From Multifurca ochricompacta (taxonomy: Eukaryota > Basidiomycota > Agaricomycetes > Russulales > Russulaceae): 62,574 bases of DNA. The DNA lies in assembly GCA_022496185.1 (NCBI GenBank), contig WTXG01000216.1, positions 1-62,574 of the forward strand, in the 5' to 3' direction. Below are positions 52,591-62,574 of this stretch, piece after piece. The position numbers were made by a program, and so were the translations under genes. Below the pieces are notes generated by a model, which was given only the letters and a program-made list of their open reading frames with translations, searched no databases and was not told the DNA's origin. The first letter of the stretch is position 1. Every line of letters begins with the position of its first letter.

Positions 52591-53085
52591 TCATAGAGCC
52601 CTGATTACTGGATGCCTGATCGCGTAATTGTAACCTAGCGACGTAATAATGGTCGGGTACGAGTCCTTGTCCATGGTCGCATCAGCCCAGTTAATCTTTG
52701 GTTCGAAAGCCGCGAGCCAGGGATATCCCAAGATAAGATCTTCGTCTCCTAGATCCGTAATCAAGAAGCGAATGACCTTCGTCGTTTCCCCAACCTGGAC
52801 ATTTAGGTCCGCGTAGTGAGTGATCTTTCTGGCGCAATTGGCCGTCCCATCGATATTCCAAATGTTCTTTTCCTGGGGAAGCACCAGTCTTCCCAGACCC
52901 ATTGTTCTGATTAATCGTGGATGAATAAAATTGTCTGTGGCTCCAGAGTCCACTAAGATATCTCGGTCGGCCGTCCTCTGTGTAGTTTCAAAATGAACTG
53001 GTATTTTTAACGACTTGAATCAACTAGCATACACAGAGGTGACATGGAGTGCTCTTGCCCCAGGCCGATGGGTTTGAGCCTAACA
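52591..53085 (-). pseudogene. Gypsy M protease
   Basis: MDSGATDNFIHPRLIRTMGL from 52953, then DLILGYPWLAAFEPKINWAD and a stop at 52591. The catalytic DSGAT is intact. Upstream in the -1 frame after the slip site it continues from gag with the conserved YTS-FKSLKIPVHFETTQ segment. Confidence 0.88.
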
Positions 53086-54585
53086 AAAATCCTTTTTCGC
53101 AAATGCCTTTTCTACCAAAATGGCACGTACTTCCTCACTCTCTTTCATCATATTAGCCCATATATCCTGGGCTTTCTCCTCTTTTGACCTTTTGTCCACG
53201 GTGGGTGGGTTGTTCTTAGCAGGGCTTTCTGGTGTAACGGTTGCTGTGGCAACACGTACCCCCTTCTTAGGACAGTCCCGAGACATATGTCCCAACGCCC
53301 TGCAGTGAAAGCATCGCCCTTCCTTCATTAACGTCTGCTGCTCATCCTCTGTGAGTGCTGCCCGAGCTCGGGCTCGATCCGCAGAGGTATCCATAGCATT
53401 TGGATCCCGCTGGGTATGCTGGGCAGGTTTTACTCCGAAGGCAGCCTTCCACTGATCTCGGGTCTTTCCTTTCTTGGTGTCAACTCCAACCGCGTCTGGA
53501 AATCCAGATAGTCTTGTTGCTGCCGTCGGGCAGCGTCAACCCAAGTGTCCCAGTCATGAGGATGATGGAACTGTATGATATTCTTGACTAGTGGATTGGG
53601 TAGTCCTTGTGAGAAGAGGTCCAATGTGGCCTCCTCATCTGTGTCGTAGCCGGCTCTGTTGGCCAGGCTTCTGAACTTGGCCACATACGTGTCAAGTTCT
53701 CCCTTCTCCATTCTGAGGGACTTCAGCTCTTGCGCTGCTTCTGTTTGGCCTGCCTGTCTGTGAAGGCATCCTTGAATCTCTCAGCTATGGTCTCCCAAAG
53801 ACCTTCGCTTGTGGTTCGTCGCCCACTCTCAACCTGCTCATTCAGCCACTCTAATTGTTCCATAGTCCAGTCATCCACCGCATCCCCTCGAATCAGGGAA
53901 AGAAACAGATTGGCGCGTTGGAATGGGTTGACAATCTGTGGGACATCGTGATTGAAGTTTTTGAATGTCATGAACTCCAACATGAACTTCTTGCTTTGTG
54001 AACAGTCCCCCGCGAATGTCTGGGGCAACACTCCTGACAGGCATCCCGAAGGGGGATGTTTGGAGGTGGTGCCACAGGGGCTGGTGGGGCGGGGTCTGGA
54101 AGTTGGGTGGCAATGGTAGACATGGATGGATGGGATGGGGTGATGGTGTCTGTGGATTGTATCAATATCTGGGGAGTTGTCAAAGCAGGGGCTCTGATCG
54201 TGACAACTGCAGGTGCAACCAGAAATGTAGGCACTGCTAATGCCGGTGCTTCTTCACTAAGTTCTTCTACGTACTCCTCTGGTTCAGAGTCCGTGACAAT
54301 GGCCAGGGGATTTTCTCTCCATGGGCCCAGTCCAAATTCAGGTGGGGCAGGTCCTGTAGTGACCCAAGAGTGTCGGCTGTCCGAGTATTGGATGCGATAC
54401 CAAACTCTCTTTTCGTCATCGTATTCTACTGGTTGGTATCTTCCATCATAATAGACGTAGTATCCAAACTCAGATTCAAAGTCTTTCCAGGTGGCAGAGC
54501 CAAGTACTTGCTGTGAAAGATTATTCTCGTCTCTGCGTTCAATGAGTTCTTCCCGGAAGAGGGTCTGACTGCGGCTGGAAGCCAC
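53086..54585 (-). pseudogene. Gypsy M gag
   Basis: GTG start at 54585 (CACAGTGGC): MASSRSQTLFREELIERRDE, FGYYVYYDGRYQPVEYDDEK, Pro-rich linker. A frameshift near 54010 follows, then capsid LPQTFAGDCSQSKKFMLEF. Another break at about 53715 precedes FSQGLPNPLVKNIIQFHHPH, and one near 53480 precedes the intact knuckle CFHCRALGHMSRDCPKK. It ends in the KKDF heptamer region (53092-53086), here followed by TGT TAG instead of an immediate stop. Confidence 0.9.
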
Positions 54586-54604
54586 TGTGAGAGACTTGAC
54601 TTGA

Positions 54605-55706
54605 TGTTACATCCGGTGTGAGACGTTCTGCACAACTTGTGCAACAGCTTTTGTGTGTTCGTTCAGATAAGAAGTCAATAGGACCTCTTGGAGTTGAAAT
54701 GGATGAGTCAAAGTCAAAAGGGCTGCTTCCTAATGACGATGTTGAGCAGAAAGTGCTGAAAGCACTGAGTGTGACAGAATTCTCCCTGTGATGTTACTAA
54801 TGACTTGACATTGTGTTTCAACCGGTGTTTTGGCTTACTGAGGGCTAACCCCTCCTAATTCTCCTTAGTTCTAGCTCATTCTACTGCACAACTATTTAGA
54901 TACTATGTCATAGTCCTAGAACCTTCTATTTACTATGACATAGCTAGTTCTACATGTATTTAAAGACCTACTAGAGTAGAGAGACAGACTAAGTCTGTTC
55001 TCTTGTGTTCAATCAGAGGTGCTTCGGAATCCTTGAATCCTCTCAGTTAGAACCCCACTTGAACTCTCCAAGATGTGACTTGGAGAGCCTTCAACCCTAG
55101 TGAACTTGCTGCAGGACTGAGTGTCTCTGCCGTCGACTTCGATTCACGCGCGCGCCCTCGACTTCATTGTGGGCACGCCCAGAACTTGACTTTGCTGTGA
55201 CCTAGAGCCTTGACTTATCTTGACGCGACTTGGGAGGCTAGCTCCCACACGATCCCCGACACAGTTCCGCACCTAACTGTGACACTGAGACGATCGAGTC
55301 AAAGGTTTCAAGGGAAGTCCAGAAGACAAACACCGATGTATTCAATAAGTCAAGTCTGAGGTCTACAAGGTAGTTACAGCGGACTTATATACATAATTCA
55401 GTGGGCGTCTAATGAGATAAGAACACGGAGTCAAGTGGGCCCGAATATCCAGAAGCGGAGGGCGTAAAGCCTGGCTTCTGATAGGGAACTAAGTAAGTGT
55501 CCGATCGTAAGATAAGAAGATAGAAGATAAGAGGGATAAGCATAGGCAAATAGTGTATATACAAGTCCAAACAACAGTCACGGGGATGGGAGGAGCGCAT
55601 GTGAGGGATCCCATGAGGGAGATGTGATAAGGAAGTGTAACGTCGGTGGCGGGGTCTCTGTTGGGGAGGGTAAAGAAAATAGGGCTGCTGGGCCCTGGTC
55701 GTAACA
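54605..55706 (-). repeat. 5' LTR of Gypsy M (582 bp, split by solo LTR D2)
   Basis: Same sequence as 47214-47801 apart from a few changes. Interrupted at CTGAG by D2. The adjacent primer site (minus strand AAGTCAAGTCT, just below 54605) complements the R stretch with one C/T difference. Confidence 0.93.
54770..55284 (+). repeat. Solo LTR D2 (515 bp) in the M 5' LTR
   Basis: TGTGACAGAATTC to CTAACTGTGACA with TSD CTGAG (54765-54769, 55285-55289). More diverged from the element D LTRs than D3 is, and 9 bp longer, so it comes from a sister copy. Confidence 0.95.
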
Positions 55707-55711
55707 TGACT

Positions 55712-56054
55712 GATGTACCATATAACATGTGATTTCTGTAGTGGCCAATGGCCTTTGTCCCTCATACTTATTGTACAGCACTTGTGGACTTATTCCCAGT
55801 GCGCACACCATCCCTTGGGGTATATAAGGGTGTCTGTTTTCCTCTACACTTCAGAGTTTTCTTCACCTCTGAAGTGTAAGTCCCATCTACTCTACTTACT
55901 ACCTTACCTTTGACTAACCGTCTCTTGTAGATAACTTGTCTTTCTAGGTGTGTAGTATAGTGTAACAGAGTTTTCTTCACCTCTGAAGTATAACTTGTCT
56001 TTCTAGCTTCTAGCTAACCGTACAGTCAGTATGCTGCCTCATGCCTGTTTGACA
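55712..56054 (+). repeat. 5' LTR of Copia L, distal part
   Basis: Continues the LTR begun at 47071-47213. TATATAAG at 55821-55828. Hairpin ACACTTCAGAG/CTCTGAAGTGT (55846-55856, 55867-55877). Candidate intron 55876-55947 with GTAAGT, TGACTAAC and CTTTCTAG. The block AGAGTTTTCTTCACCTCTGAAGT is duplicated near 55967. It ends CTGTTTGACA. Confidence 0.93.
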
Positions 56055-56969
56055 GGTTATGGGCCCTGGGCATGCTTAACTGATATGTTTTCTCTTGATC
56101 AGTCCACACTCTTCAAAGCTCACAAAGCTTCAAGACTTCTCTCCAATCAGTCTTCACAGTGAGCTTTGAATCTTTTCTTCTTTTGCCCTTAACTGTCCAC
56201 AAGGTGGTGCACTTTATGTGCCCACCTTGATCTGTCTGGCTAGTCCCTCAGGGGATTCTTGCAAGAGGTGATGAGGGACCCTAAGCGGGTGAAACACCTT
56301 GAGTTCCTCATGTGCGCTCTAAGTAAATAGTATTCTTAGTTGTAGCTGGGTTTTCGTCCCATCCATAGTCTTAGTAGGCCCCTTGCCCAGAAGGCTTGGA
56401 GCTATAGGTTCAGTCAATGCTTGGCTCGATCCGTAAGCCAGGTTTAGCGACCTGCTGGTAGAGTTTAGGGTCTAGAACAAGGCATGGGTAGTCACTCCCA
56501 TGACGCTTGGGCTCGATACAAGTAGGCTTGAACTACTATAGTATTTACACAGTAGCTAGAGGTTTTGTCTCTGGGCAGAAGTACCCGCTGCTGTTGGGGG
56601 TCGCCCCAACCAGAGGAAACCTAATAGTCTACTATAGTCATGGCCCCAATCATCTAGGGCTTAATCATGGACTCCACCACCAGCACTAGAGGAAGGGCTC
56701 TATACCCTTTGTCTCTAGTGGAACTTGCGGTTGGCTCCTCCATGACATGACTCCCCATCTATTTACACAAGTCCCCCTGATGTGGGCTTAGGACTTGTTG
56801 TAGATGGCGCTAGACAGTCTACTATACTACTTAGAAGTCACATCAGAGGCAGGACTTTTTAAGTTCTGAAGCATAGCGCCACAGAATGGACGGGCCCTCT
56901 TAAATGAGACCTGGACAACTGGTTCTAACTGCTCCTTGGAACCAGGATCAACCTTTAAAATCATCTCAA
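56055..56969 (+). promoter_or_regulatory. Copia L primer-binding site and long leader
   Basis: GGTTATGGGCCC directly after the LTR, as in Copia I. The leader of about 915 bp is non-coding but closely similar to that of Copia I throughout, including the stem AAGGTGGTGC/GTGCCCACCTT near 56201-56228 and the GGCTCGATCCGTAAGCCAGG segment. Such conservation between diverged families suggests a packaging or translation role. Confidence 0.65.
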
Positions 56970-57895
56970 ATGTCTTCCATCGTCTTCCCCCCACCTTCAA
57001 GTTTGACAAACTTGATGGCTCCAACTGGCAGCAGTGGTCGGTGTCCTTCACTGCCCTGCTGAGGAAATGGATGAAGAGGCACATCACGCATGATGCCCCT
57101 GAATTCCTAATCTCCCAAGCCAGAGGATGGAGAAAAGGATGACGAATATGCCAAGCGCTTTGCACTTTGGTCGAGCCAATGTGTGGAGTGGAATAGGAGG
57201 AAGTCCTCATGGGAGTTCTGGTGATGGTCACATCACCAGAAACATACTCCCAAATTGCCTCTGACAGAACTTACCCTTCTGTCAATGCCAAGTATGAGCA
57301 TTTGGAATCGCTCTATGGCTCAGTAGGTAGCATGGCCACCTACAACTTGTGGTGTTCTGTGTCCTCCTTCGCTTGGAGGAGGGCAAGCAATTCAGACCCC
57401 AGTTGCAGCGTGTGTTGGATGTGAGGACACTCTCAAGAAAATGGGATGGAGATCTCTGATCTCCAGATGAGCTTTATTTGCTCCAATCCCTACCTCCATC
57501 CTACTCGCCATTGCTGGCTCAATCCTGGTGTCAGGTCCTCCTGACCGCCTTTCCCCTCAGGACCTTGTACAAAGGTTCCTAAATGAGGAAAGCCGACTAG
57601 CGGCCCGCAGGAAGTGGTGTTGGGGCTGCCCTTAACAAGGCAGCCCATGTCAACAAAAACAAAAAAAAAGTAACTTTCACGCCACAACCTGCAGGTGCAT
57701 CATCGTCCAATGATGTCACCTGCTTCTATTGCCAGAAGCCGGGCCACAAGGCTAATGAATGTCGGCAAAGGAAACAGGACAGAGCCAATGCTGATGCAGG
57801 CAAAAAGGGCAACAAGAGGAAGGGGCAAGGCCCCAGTGTACAAATAACTCCACACAAGTAGCTACATAGTTAATGGTAGTGGCAGAATACAGGAG
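56970..57895 (+). pseudogene. Copia L gag, multiply frameshifted
   Basis: ATG at 56970. Pieces of the Copia gag domain are readable in changing frames: FKFDKLDGSNWQQWSVSFTA, EHLESLYGSVGSMATYNLWC, and the zinc knuckle CFYCQKPGHKANEC near 57720. Compared with Copia I, nearly every break is a single missing base in a short run. Confidence 0.85.
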
Positions 57896-60800
57896 GTGCA
57901 TGAGACACCTCATTTCACTTTATATGATGACCAACATACACAAGAAGTCGATGATGGCAGCAATCCTTGGATGATGGACAGCGGAGCCACCACTCACTTT
58001 ACACCATACTTAGATGATTTCTCTGAGTATTTCCCACACAAGGGACATCAGGTGACAATTGGTGATGGATCCATAGTCCAAGTCGAAGGAACAGGCAAAG
58101 TCATACTCAAAACTCAATAATTATGAGTTAGAGTTAAATAATGTTTTACATGCCTGGCAGTGAAAGAATACTGTCACAAGCTGCATCACAGACAAAGGTG
58201 GCTCAGTGGAATTCTCCATCTGAGGTCAAAATAAAGTACAATAATGCAATTATAGCGGAAGGTGTCAAGGCTATGGGACTCTATTGGGTCTTTGGGAAAA
58301 CTATGCAGAATCTAAATACTGCTTCCCACAAATCTGCATCAACTAGCCTTGATACCTGGCATTTGCGCATGGGTCATATGTCAAAAGAGGCCCTCAAAAG
58401 ACATGCTCCTAAGGCTGTAAAAGGCCTTAGCATAGATAATAGCCAAGTGGAAGACAAGCCGTGTTATGGCTGTGAAATGGGAAAATCACACGTCTTCCAT
58501 TCCCTCCCTCTCAAAAGAGAGCTTCAGCACCCTTGGAAGTCATTCATAGTGACCTAGTTGGTCCTTTGCAATGTACTTCAATTCAAGGGAACCTATACTT
58601 CGCCACTTTCATAGACGACTTTAGCAGGACAGCTCTTGTTGCTATGAAAGTAAAAGTGATTTACATGGTCTTCAGTAATATTAAGGCATTCTTGGAAAAT
58701 AAAACAGACAAGAAAATAAAGACCTTACACACTGACCGAGGTGGCGAATGTCAATAGGGAGCTGAAGTCAATACTTGAAGGCTGGCATAGAGCATAAATT
58801 GACAATGCCATACTCCCCACAACAGAACGGAAGGGCTGAAAGGTTCAACAGAACCATTATGGAAAAGGCTACCAGTATGCTGCATCATGCTGGTCTTTCC
58901 CTTGGTTTCTGGGAATGTGCAGTGCGAACAGCCTGTCACATATACAATAGAACGCCAATCCGCTCTAATAAGTGGAGGACACCGCTTGAGCTTCTGGATG
59001 GGGACATTCCAGATGTCTCTACTTTAAAATATTTGGCTGCTTAGCCTATTATACTGTCCCAGAGGACAAAAGACGTAAACTGGATCACAAAGCCAGGGAA
59101 ACAGTCTTTGTTGGGTATGCACCCCACTCAAAAGGATATCTTCTTTGGGATATGCATACTCGATCCTTCATATTGTCAAGAGATGTGACATTTGATGAAG
59201 GGTCCTTCCCATCCAACCTTGCCAAGGACAGCAAGGGAAAGCAAAAGGAAAAAGTTACGCCTTTTGTCTTAGAAGTTGAGAGGCCTGTCCAGCCTCAACA
59301 GCAATAGCCACAGTTCCTCAGGCTCCTGGAGACAAGGATGCTGAGGTTGAGGAACAGGAGGTAGTGGAACCTCCTCAAGTAAATCCTGAGCCTACCACAC
59401 CCGATAATGAACTTGACACACATGATCAAACTATCTATCAGACACCTCCATCACAATTCTGGAACCATCAGAACTCCCCAGAGAACCCGTGCCAAAAGAC
59501 AATCTAAAAAGAATGTTGGCAAAATTTCCCAACCAGTATTTACTAGGGAAAGTCCATGCTCTCAGCAATGTGACAGGGCTGTGCAGGAAGATTTAGATCT
59601 TGATACTGCCCATCCCAAACGTTTGCGTCACATGAATCCTCGATTATATAATGAGGATAATGCTGAGTTCGTGCAGGGTTCTTCCAGACTTGGACATATG
59701 GAGCTGCTAAATGCTGCAGGTGTCTCTTATAGAGACCCCTGACTTTTCAGGAGGCAATGCAGTCTGACAATGCCAGTGAATGGCTTGAGGCATGTAAATA
59801 TGAAATTGATGCCTTAGATAATCTTGATGTGTGGCACCTTGAGGATCTTCCAAAAGGAAGAAAGGCTGTCAAATCAAAATGGGTTTTTAAGCTGAAACCA
59901 GATGGATGGTTTCATGCTAGGCTCATGGCAAAAGGGTTCACCCAAGTGGAAGGAGTGGACTTTGACGAAACTTTTCCCCAGTCGCCAGATTTGATCACTT
60001 AGACTATTACTAGTGCTAGCTACGCTAGAGGATTGGGAAATCCACCAAATGGATGTCAAATCAGCATTCCTTCATGGCGATCTGGATGAGGAAATATATG
60101 GAGCAACCAGGTTTCATCGTTGCTGGTCAAGAGTCCAAAGTTTGTAGGCTACAAAAAGCATTATATGGCCTCAAACAAGCATCCCGAGCATGGAATCTAC
60201 AATTCCATGCAGTTCTTAATGAACTGGGCTTTACTCGGATGTACTCTGATGCAGGAGTATATGTGTTTCATCAAAAGGAGGGGGATGATTCACTCTATGT
60301 CATTCTTTATGTAGATGACATCACTATACTTGGATCTTCCAATAAAAAGATAACGTGGCTGAAGTCATCTCTATCTAATCAATATGAATGACTGACTTGG
60401 GAGAAATCCAGTCTACCTTGGAGTTAATATCACCAGGGACCGTCCTAATAAGACACTGGAATTGACCAAGCAGCCTACGTTTTATCTATTATTGAGAAGT
60501 TTGGGATGAGGGATTCCAACCAAGTATATACTCCTCTTCCCTCTGGCGCTGATGTACATCTGGTCAAGTTTGATGGCCAGGCATCTACTTCTGAAATAAA
60601 GAAGTACCAACAGTTGATGGGGTCTCTGCTATGGGTGCAGATTGGAAGCAGACCCGATATCAGTTTTGCTGTGGCACGCCTTAGTCAATATGCTTCCAAC
60701 CCCTCTCAAGATCATATGCAACTTGCAAAATATGTCCTAAAATATCTAATAGTACAAAGACTGCAAGTTGCGTATTCTGGAGGGAATGGGGAGAGTGGCC

Positions 60801-61255
60801 TTCATGGCTTTGCAGATTCCTCATGGGGAGATCAAGAGGACTGCCACTCTACCTCAGGCTATGTGTTTTTCTTAGCAAATGGTGCCGTTTCATGGTGTTC
60901 CAGAAAGCAGAAAACTGTAGCACAGTCCACCACTGAGCCGAGTATATGAGCCTCTGTGAGGCTGCAAATCAGGCAGCGTGGTATAGGACTTTTATGGAGG
61001 AATTAGGGTATGAGGTATCCTCCCCTATACTACTCCACTGTGATAATAAGGGTGCCGTGATTTGGCATTAAACCCGGTCACAGGAAGGCGGTCAAAGCAT
61101 ATACCCATCAAGTACCATGCCATTAGGGGATACATTGAGTCACACATAATTGAGTTGGTGCACCCCCACAGGTGAGATGCTGGCAGATGGCTTCACTAAG
61201 TCTCTACCAAGAGCATCGTTTGAAACCATGGTCAATGGACTTGGACTTATGCTGA
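57896..61255 (+). pseudogene. Copia L pol: protease, integrase, RT, RNase H
   Basis: Protease WMMDSGATTHFTPYLDDF. Integrase: TSLDTWHLRMGHMSKEAL, CYGCEMGKSH, core [63 protein letters not shown]-type region, catalytic LYVDDITILGSSN near 60310. RNase H: GFADSSWGDQEDCHSTSGYV, SRKQKTVAQSTTE, then HCDNKGAV and ADGFTKSLPRAS. One-base indels split it into more than ten frames, yet amino-acid identity to Copia I within each block is high. Confidence 0.9.
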
Positions 61256-61523
61256 ATGAGAGAGCTGGAATCTGGAGACTTTGAATACCAGTTTCACTTT
61301 CCCACCATGAGCAAAGTTCTCAACTTTGAGAGTGATGCAAGAGGTGTGTATGGTTTCAGTTTGCATAAGCAAATCACCGCTATATGCTCTGAACACCATG
61401 TCTCTCGCGCACTCAAGAATTAGAGAAGTTGGATCTCTGGCTGGCGATATGCTGTTCAATTGTGATGGCAGTGTGCTCATCCAACTTTTTCCATCCATGA
61501 CCAGATGCCTTCAGCAGGAGGGA

Positions 61524-62014
61524 TGTTGAACACAGAAGATGTTCAGTGATGCTTCAGGCATCAGGTGATTAGATTAGCTACTTGTAGATTAGATTAGATA
61601 CCGGAGTCTCGGACTTTTACATTATCATTATTACTTTCTTTCTCACATTCCGCAGTAGCTGACTGATGTACCATATAACATGTGATTTCTGTAGTGGCCA
61701 ATGCCTTTGCCTCATTACTTTTGTACGGCACTTGTGGACTTATTCCCAGTGCGCACAGACCATCCCTTGGGGTATATAAGGGTGTCTGTTTCATTCTCTA
61801 CACTTCAGTTTTCTTCACCTCTGAAGTGTAAGTCCCATCTACTCTACTTACTACCTTACCTTTGACTAACCGTCTCTTGTAGATAACTTGTCTTTCTAGG
61901 TGTGTAGTATAGTGTATAGAGTTTTCTTCACCTCTGAAGTATAACTTGTCTTTCTAGCATTCTAGCTAACACTTACAGTCAGTATGCTGTCTGCGCTGCT
62001 CTGCCTGTTCGACA
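61524..62014 (+). repeat. 3' LTR of Copia L (491 bp)
   Basis: TGTTGAACACAG to CTGTTCGACA after purine tract AGGAGGGA. It has the candidate intron at 61828-61899. The left hairpin arm has lost AG (CTTCAGTTTTC). It differs from the 5' LTR by several single-base indels in runs and some substitutions. Confidence 0.94.
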
Positions 62015-62418
62015 GCGCTCTCTACTTCCTGGAAGAACACTTGGCAAAGGGATATATACGACCTTCTAACTCACCTTATGCCTCGCCCTTCTTTTATTAA
62101 AAAGAAGACAGAAAGTTGCAACTGGTACAGGACTACAGACAGATTAATGAACTTATGGTGAAAAACAACTACCCACTCCCTCTGATCTCGGAAATTGTTG
62201 ATAAATGCACAACAAGCCATATTTTCAAAAATGATGTCCGTTGGGGTTATAACAATATCCATATTCGGAAGGTGACCAGCCCAAAGCCACCTTTAAGACA
62301 ATCAAGGACTTTTCAAACCAATTGTCATTTCTTTGCTTAACGAACTCACCCGCAACCTTCCATATCAATGATGAATCATATTTTCCAAGACCTGATCCTC
62401 AGAAGAGGTAGTCATATA
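62015..62418 (+). pseudogene. Gypsy RT fragment (B/K-like), cut at YMDD
   Basis: [28 protein letters not shown], a stop, then [29 protein letters not shown], a frameshift, and MMNHIFQDLIL, ending at the tyrosine codon that would begin YMDD. The wording is closest to element B's RT, so it may be the remainder of K beyond Copia L, with about 365 bp missing between them. Confidence 0.8.
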
Positions 62419-62574
62419 CAGTGCCTCACAAAACTGAGTCAATGTTTTGCACTTTTGCACTGTTGTTGAATATCACATCAGCCAAAAAAATATAAACAAG
62501 TCTTGGTAGACCATAACAGGTACAAAAAGGGTTATGTAATGCAACAATAATTATGTAATTCCGATCAAAACCTG
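62419..62574 (+). mobile_element. Left end of another Tc1/mariner-like element (runs off window)
   Basis: After TA (62417-62418) the RT sequence stops and CAGTGCCTCACAAAACTGAG begins, a TIR of the CAGTGCCT-CAAAA type common in Tc1-like elements. It is different from the CAGTAGCCCACAAAACC family. The 156 bp seen are AT-rich and non-coding. Confidence 0.7.

Larger units (their letters stand above)
47214..55706 (-). mobile_element. Ty3/Gypsy chromovirus M, full length, with two solo LTR insertions
   Basis: Element order on the minus strand: 5' LTR 55706-54605 (with solo LTR D2), gag 54585-53080, protease, RT, RNase H, integrase-chromodomain to about 49610, ORF3 49537-47833 (with solo LTR D3), 3' LTR 47801-47214. 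TSD TGACT at 47209-47213 and 55707-55711 in the Copia L LTR. It is CpG-richer than A, G or K, and damaged mainly by short indels. Confidence 0.94.
47071..62014 (+). mobile_element. Ty1/Copia element L, whole element including nested Gypsy M
   Basis: 5' LTR 47071-47213 plus 55712-56054 (486 bp), leader, gag, pol, 3' LTR 61524-62014 (491 bp). The 5' LTR is split by Gypsy M with TSD TGACT. It is related to Copia I but clearly diverged in the LTR. No duplication of the target is visible: left flank GACAAGG, right flank GCGCT. Confidence 0.92.

Overview
This window looks like a heterochromatic stretch of a filamentous fungal genome, most likely an agaricomycete basidiomycete. The basis is an F-box gene of the basidiomycete type with a 59-bp intron at the left edge, and chromodomain-bearing Ty3/Gypsy elements throughout. 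Genus cannot be fixed from the sequence. Apart from bases 1-299, essentially everything supportable is transposable-element DNA, in nested layers.

Layout. 1-299: 5' part of an F-box gene (minus). 300-968: its upstream region, nothing else recognised. 971-2016: truncated Tc1/mariner-like element holding a 502-bp non-autonomous hAT. 2028-34034: Gypsy element A, split by everything inside it. Element B (minus) sits in A's gag. Element C sits in B's pol, and element D sits in B's gag. A 1,610-bp palindromic Tc1-like element sits in B's 3' LTR and an identical copy in C's gag. Solo LTR F, itself holding solo LTR E, sits in A's pol. 34185-37333: Gypsy G, whose 5' LTR holds solo LTR H. 37334-43797: Copia element I. 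43798-44505: minus-strand Gypsy fragment J. 44506-47070: 5' part of Gypsy K. 47071-62014: Copia L, whose 5' LTR holds Gypsy M (47214-55706, minus), which holds solo LTRs D2 and D3. 62015-62418: Gypsy RT remnant cut at its YMDD motif by another Tc1-like element that runs off the window.

The nesting can be read because target-site duplications (TSDs) survive: B CATTC, C AGCCA, D ATATC, E AAGAA, F ACAAG, H ATAAC, M TGACT, D2 CTGAG, D3 ATAGG, and 8-bp duplications for two hATs. The strongest structural result is an inversion of the 5.2 kb between the two palindromic Tc1-like copies. Turning it back rejoins C's gag in frame across one TA. It also rebuilds B's 3' LTR to exactly 593 bp, the length of B's 5' LTR.

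Shared biology of the Gypsy elements. Six (A, B, C, G, K, M) share a gag/pol -1 overlap at G GAT TTT. Seven (those six plus D) have an 11-12-nt primer-binding site complementary to the LTR stretch about 33 nt downstream of the TATA box, the self-priming arrangement of Tf1/sushi elements. A, B, C and M carry an additional 3' reading frame (ORF3) ending in four zinc-knuckle-like motifs. The two Copia families have a half-tRNA-iMet-type primer site. Their LTRs carry a conserved hairpin over a candidate 5' splice site, followed by a 70-72-bp candidate intron. Most Gypsy copies are decayed by CGA-to-TGA stops, the signature of CpG deamination; C and D look youngest.
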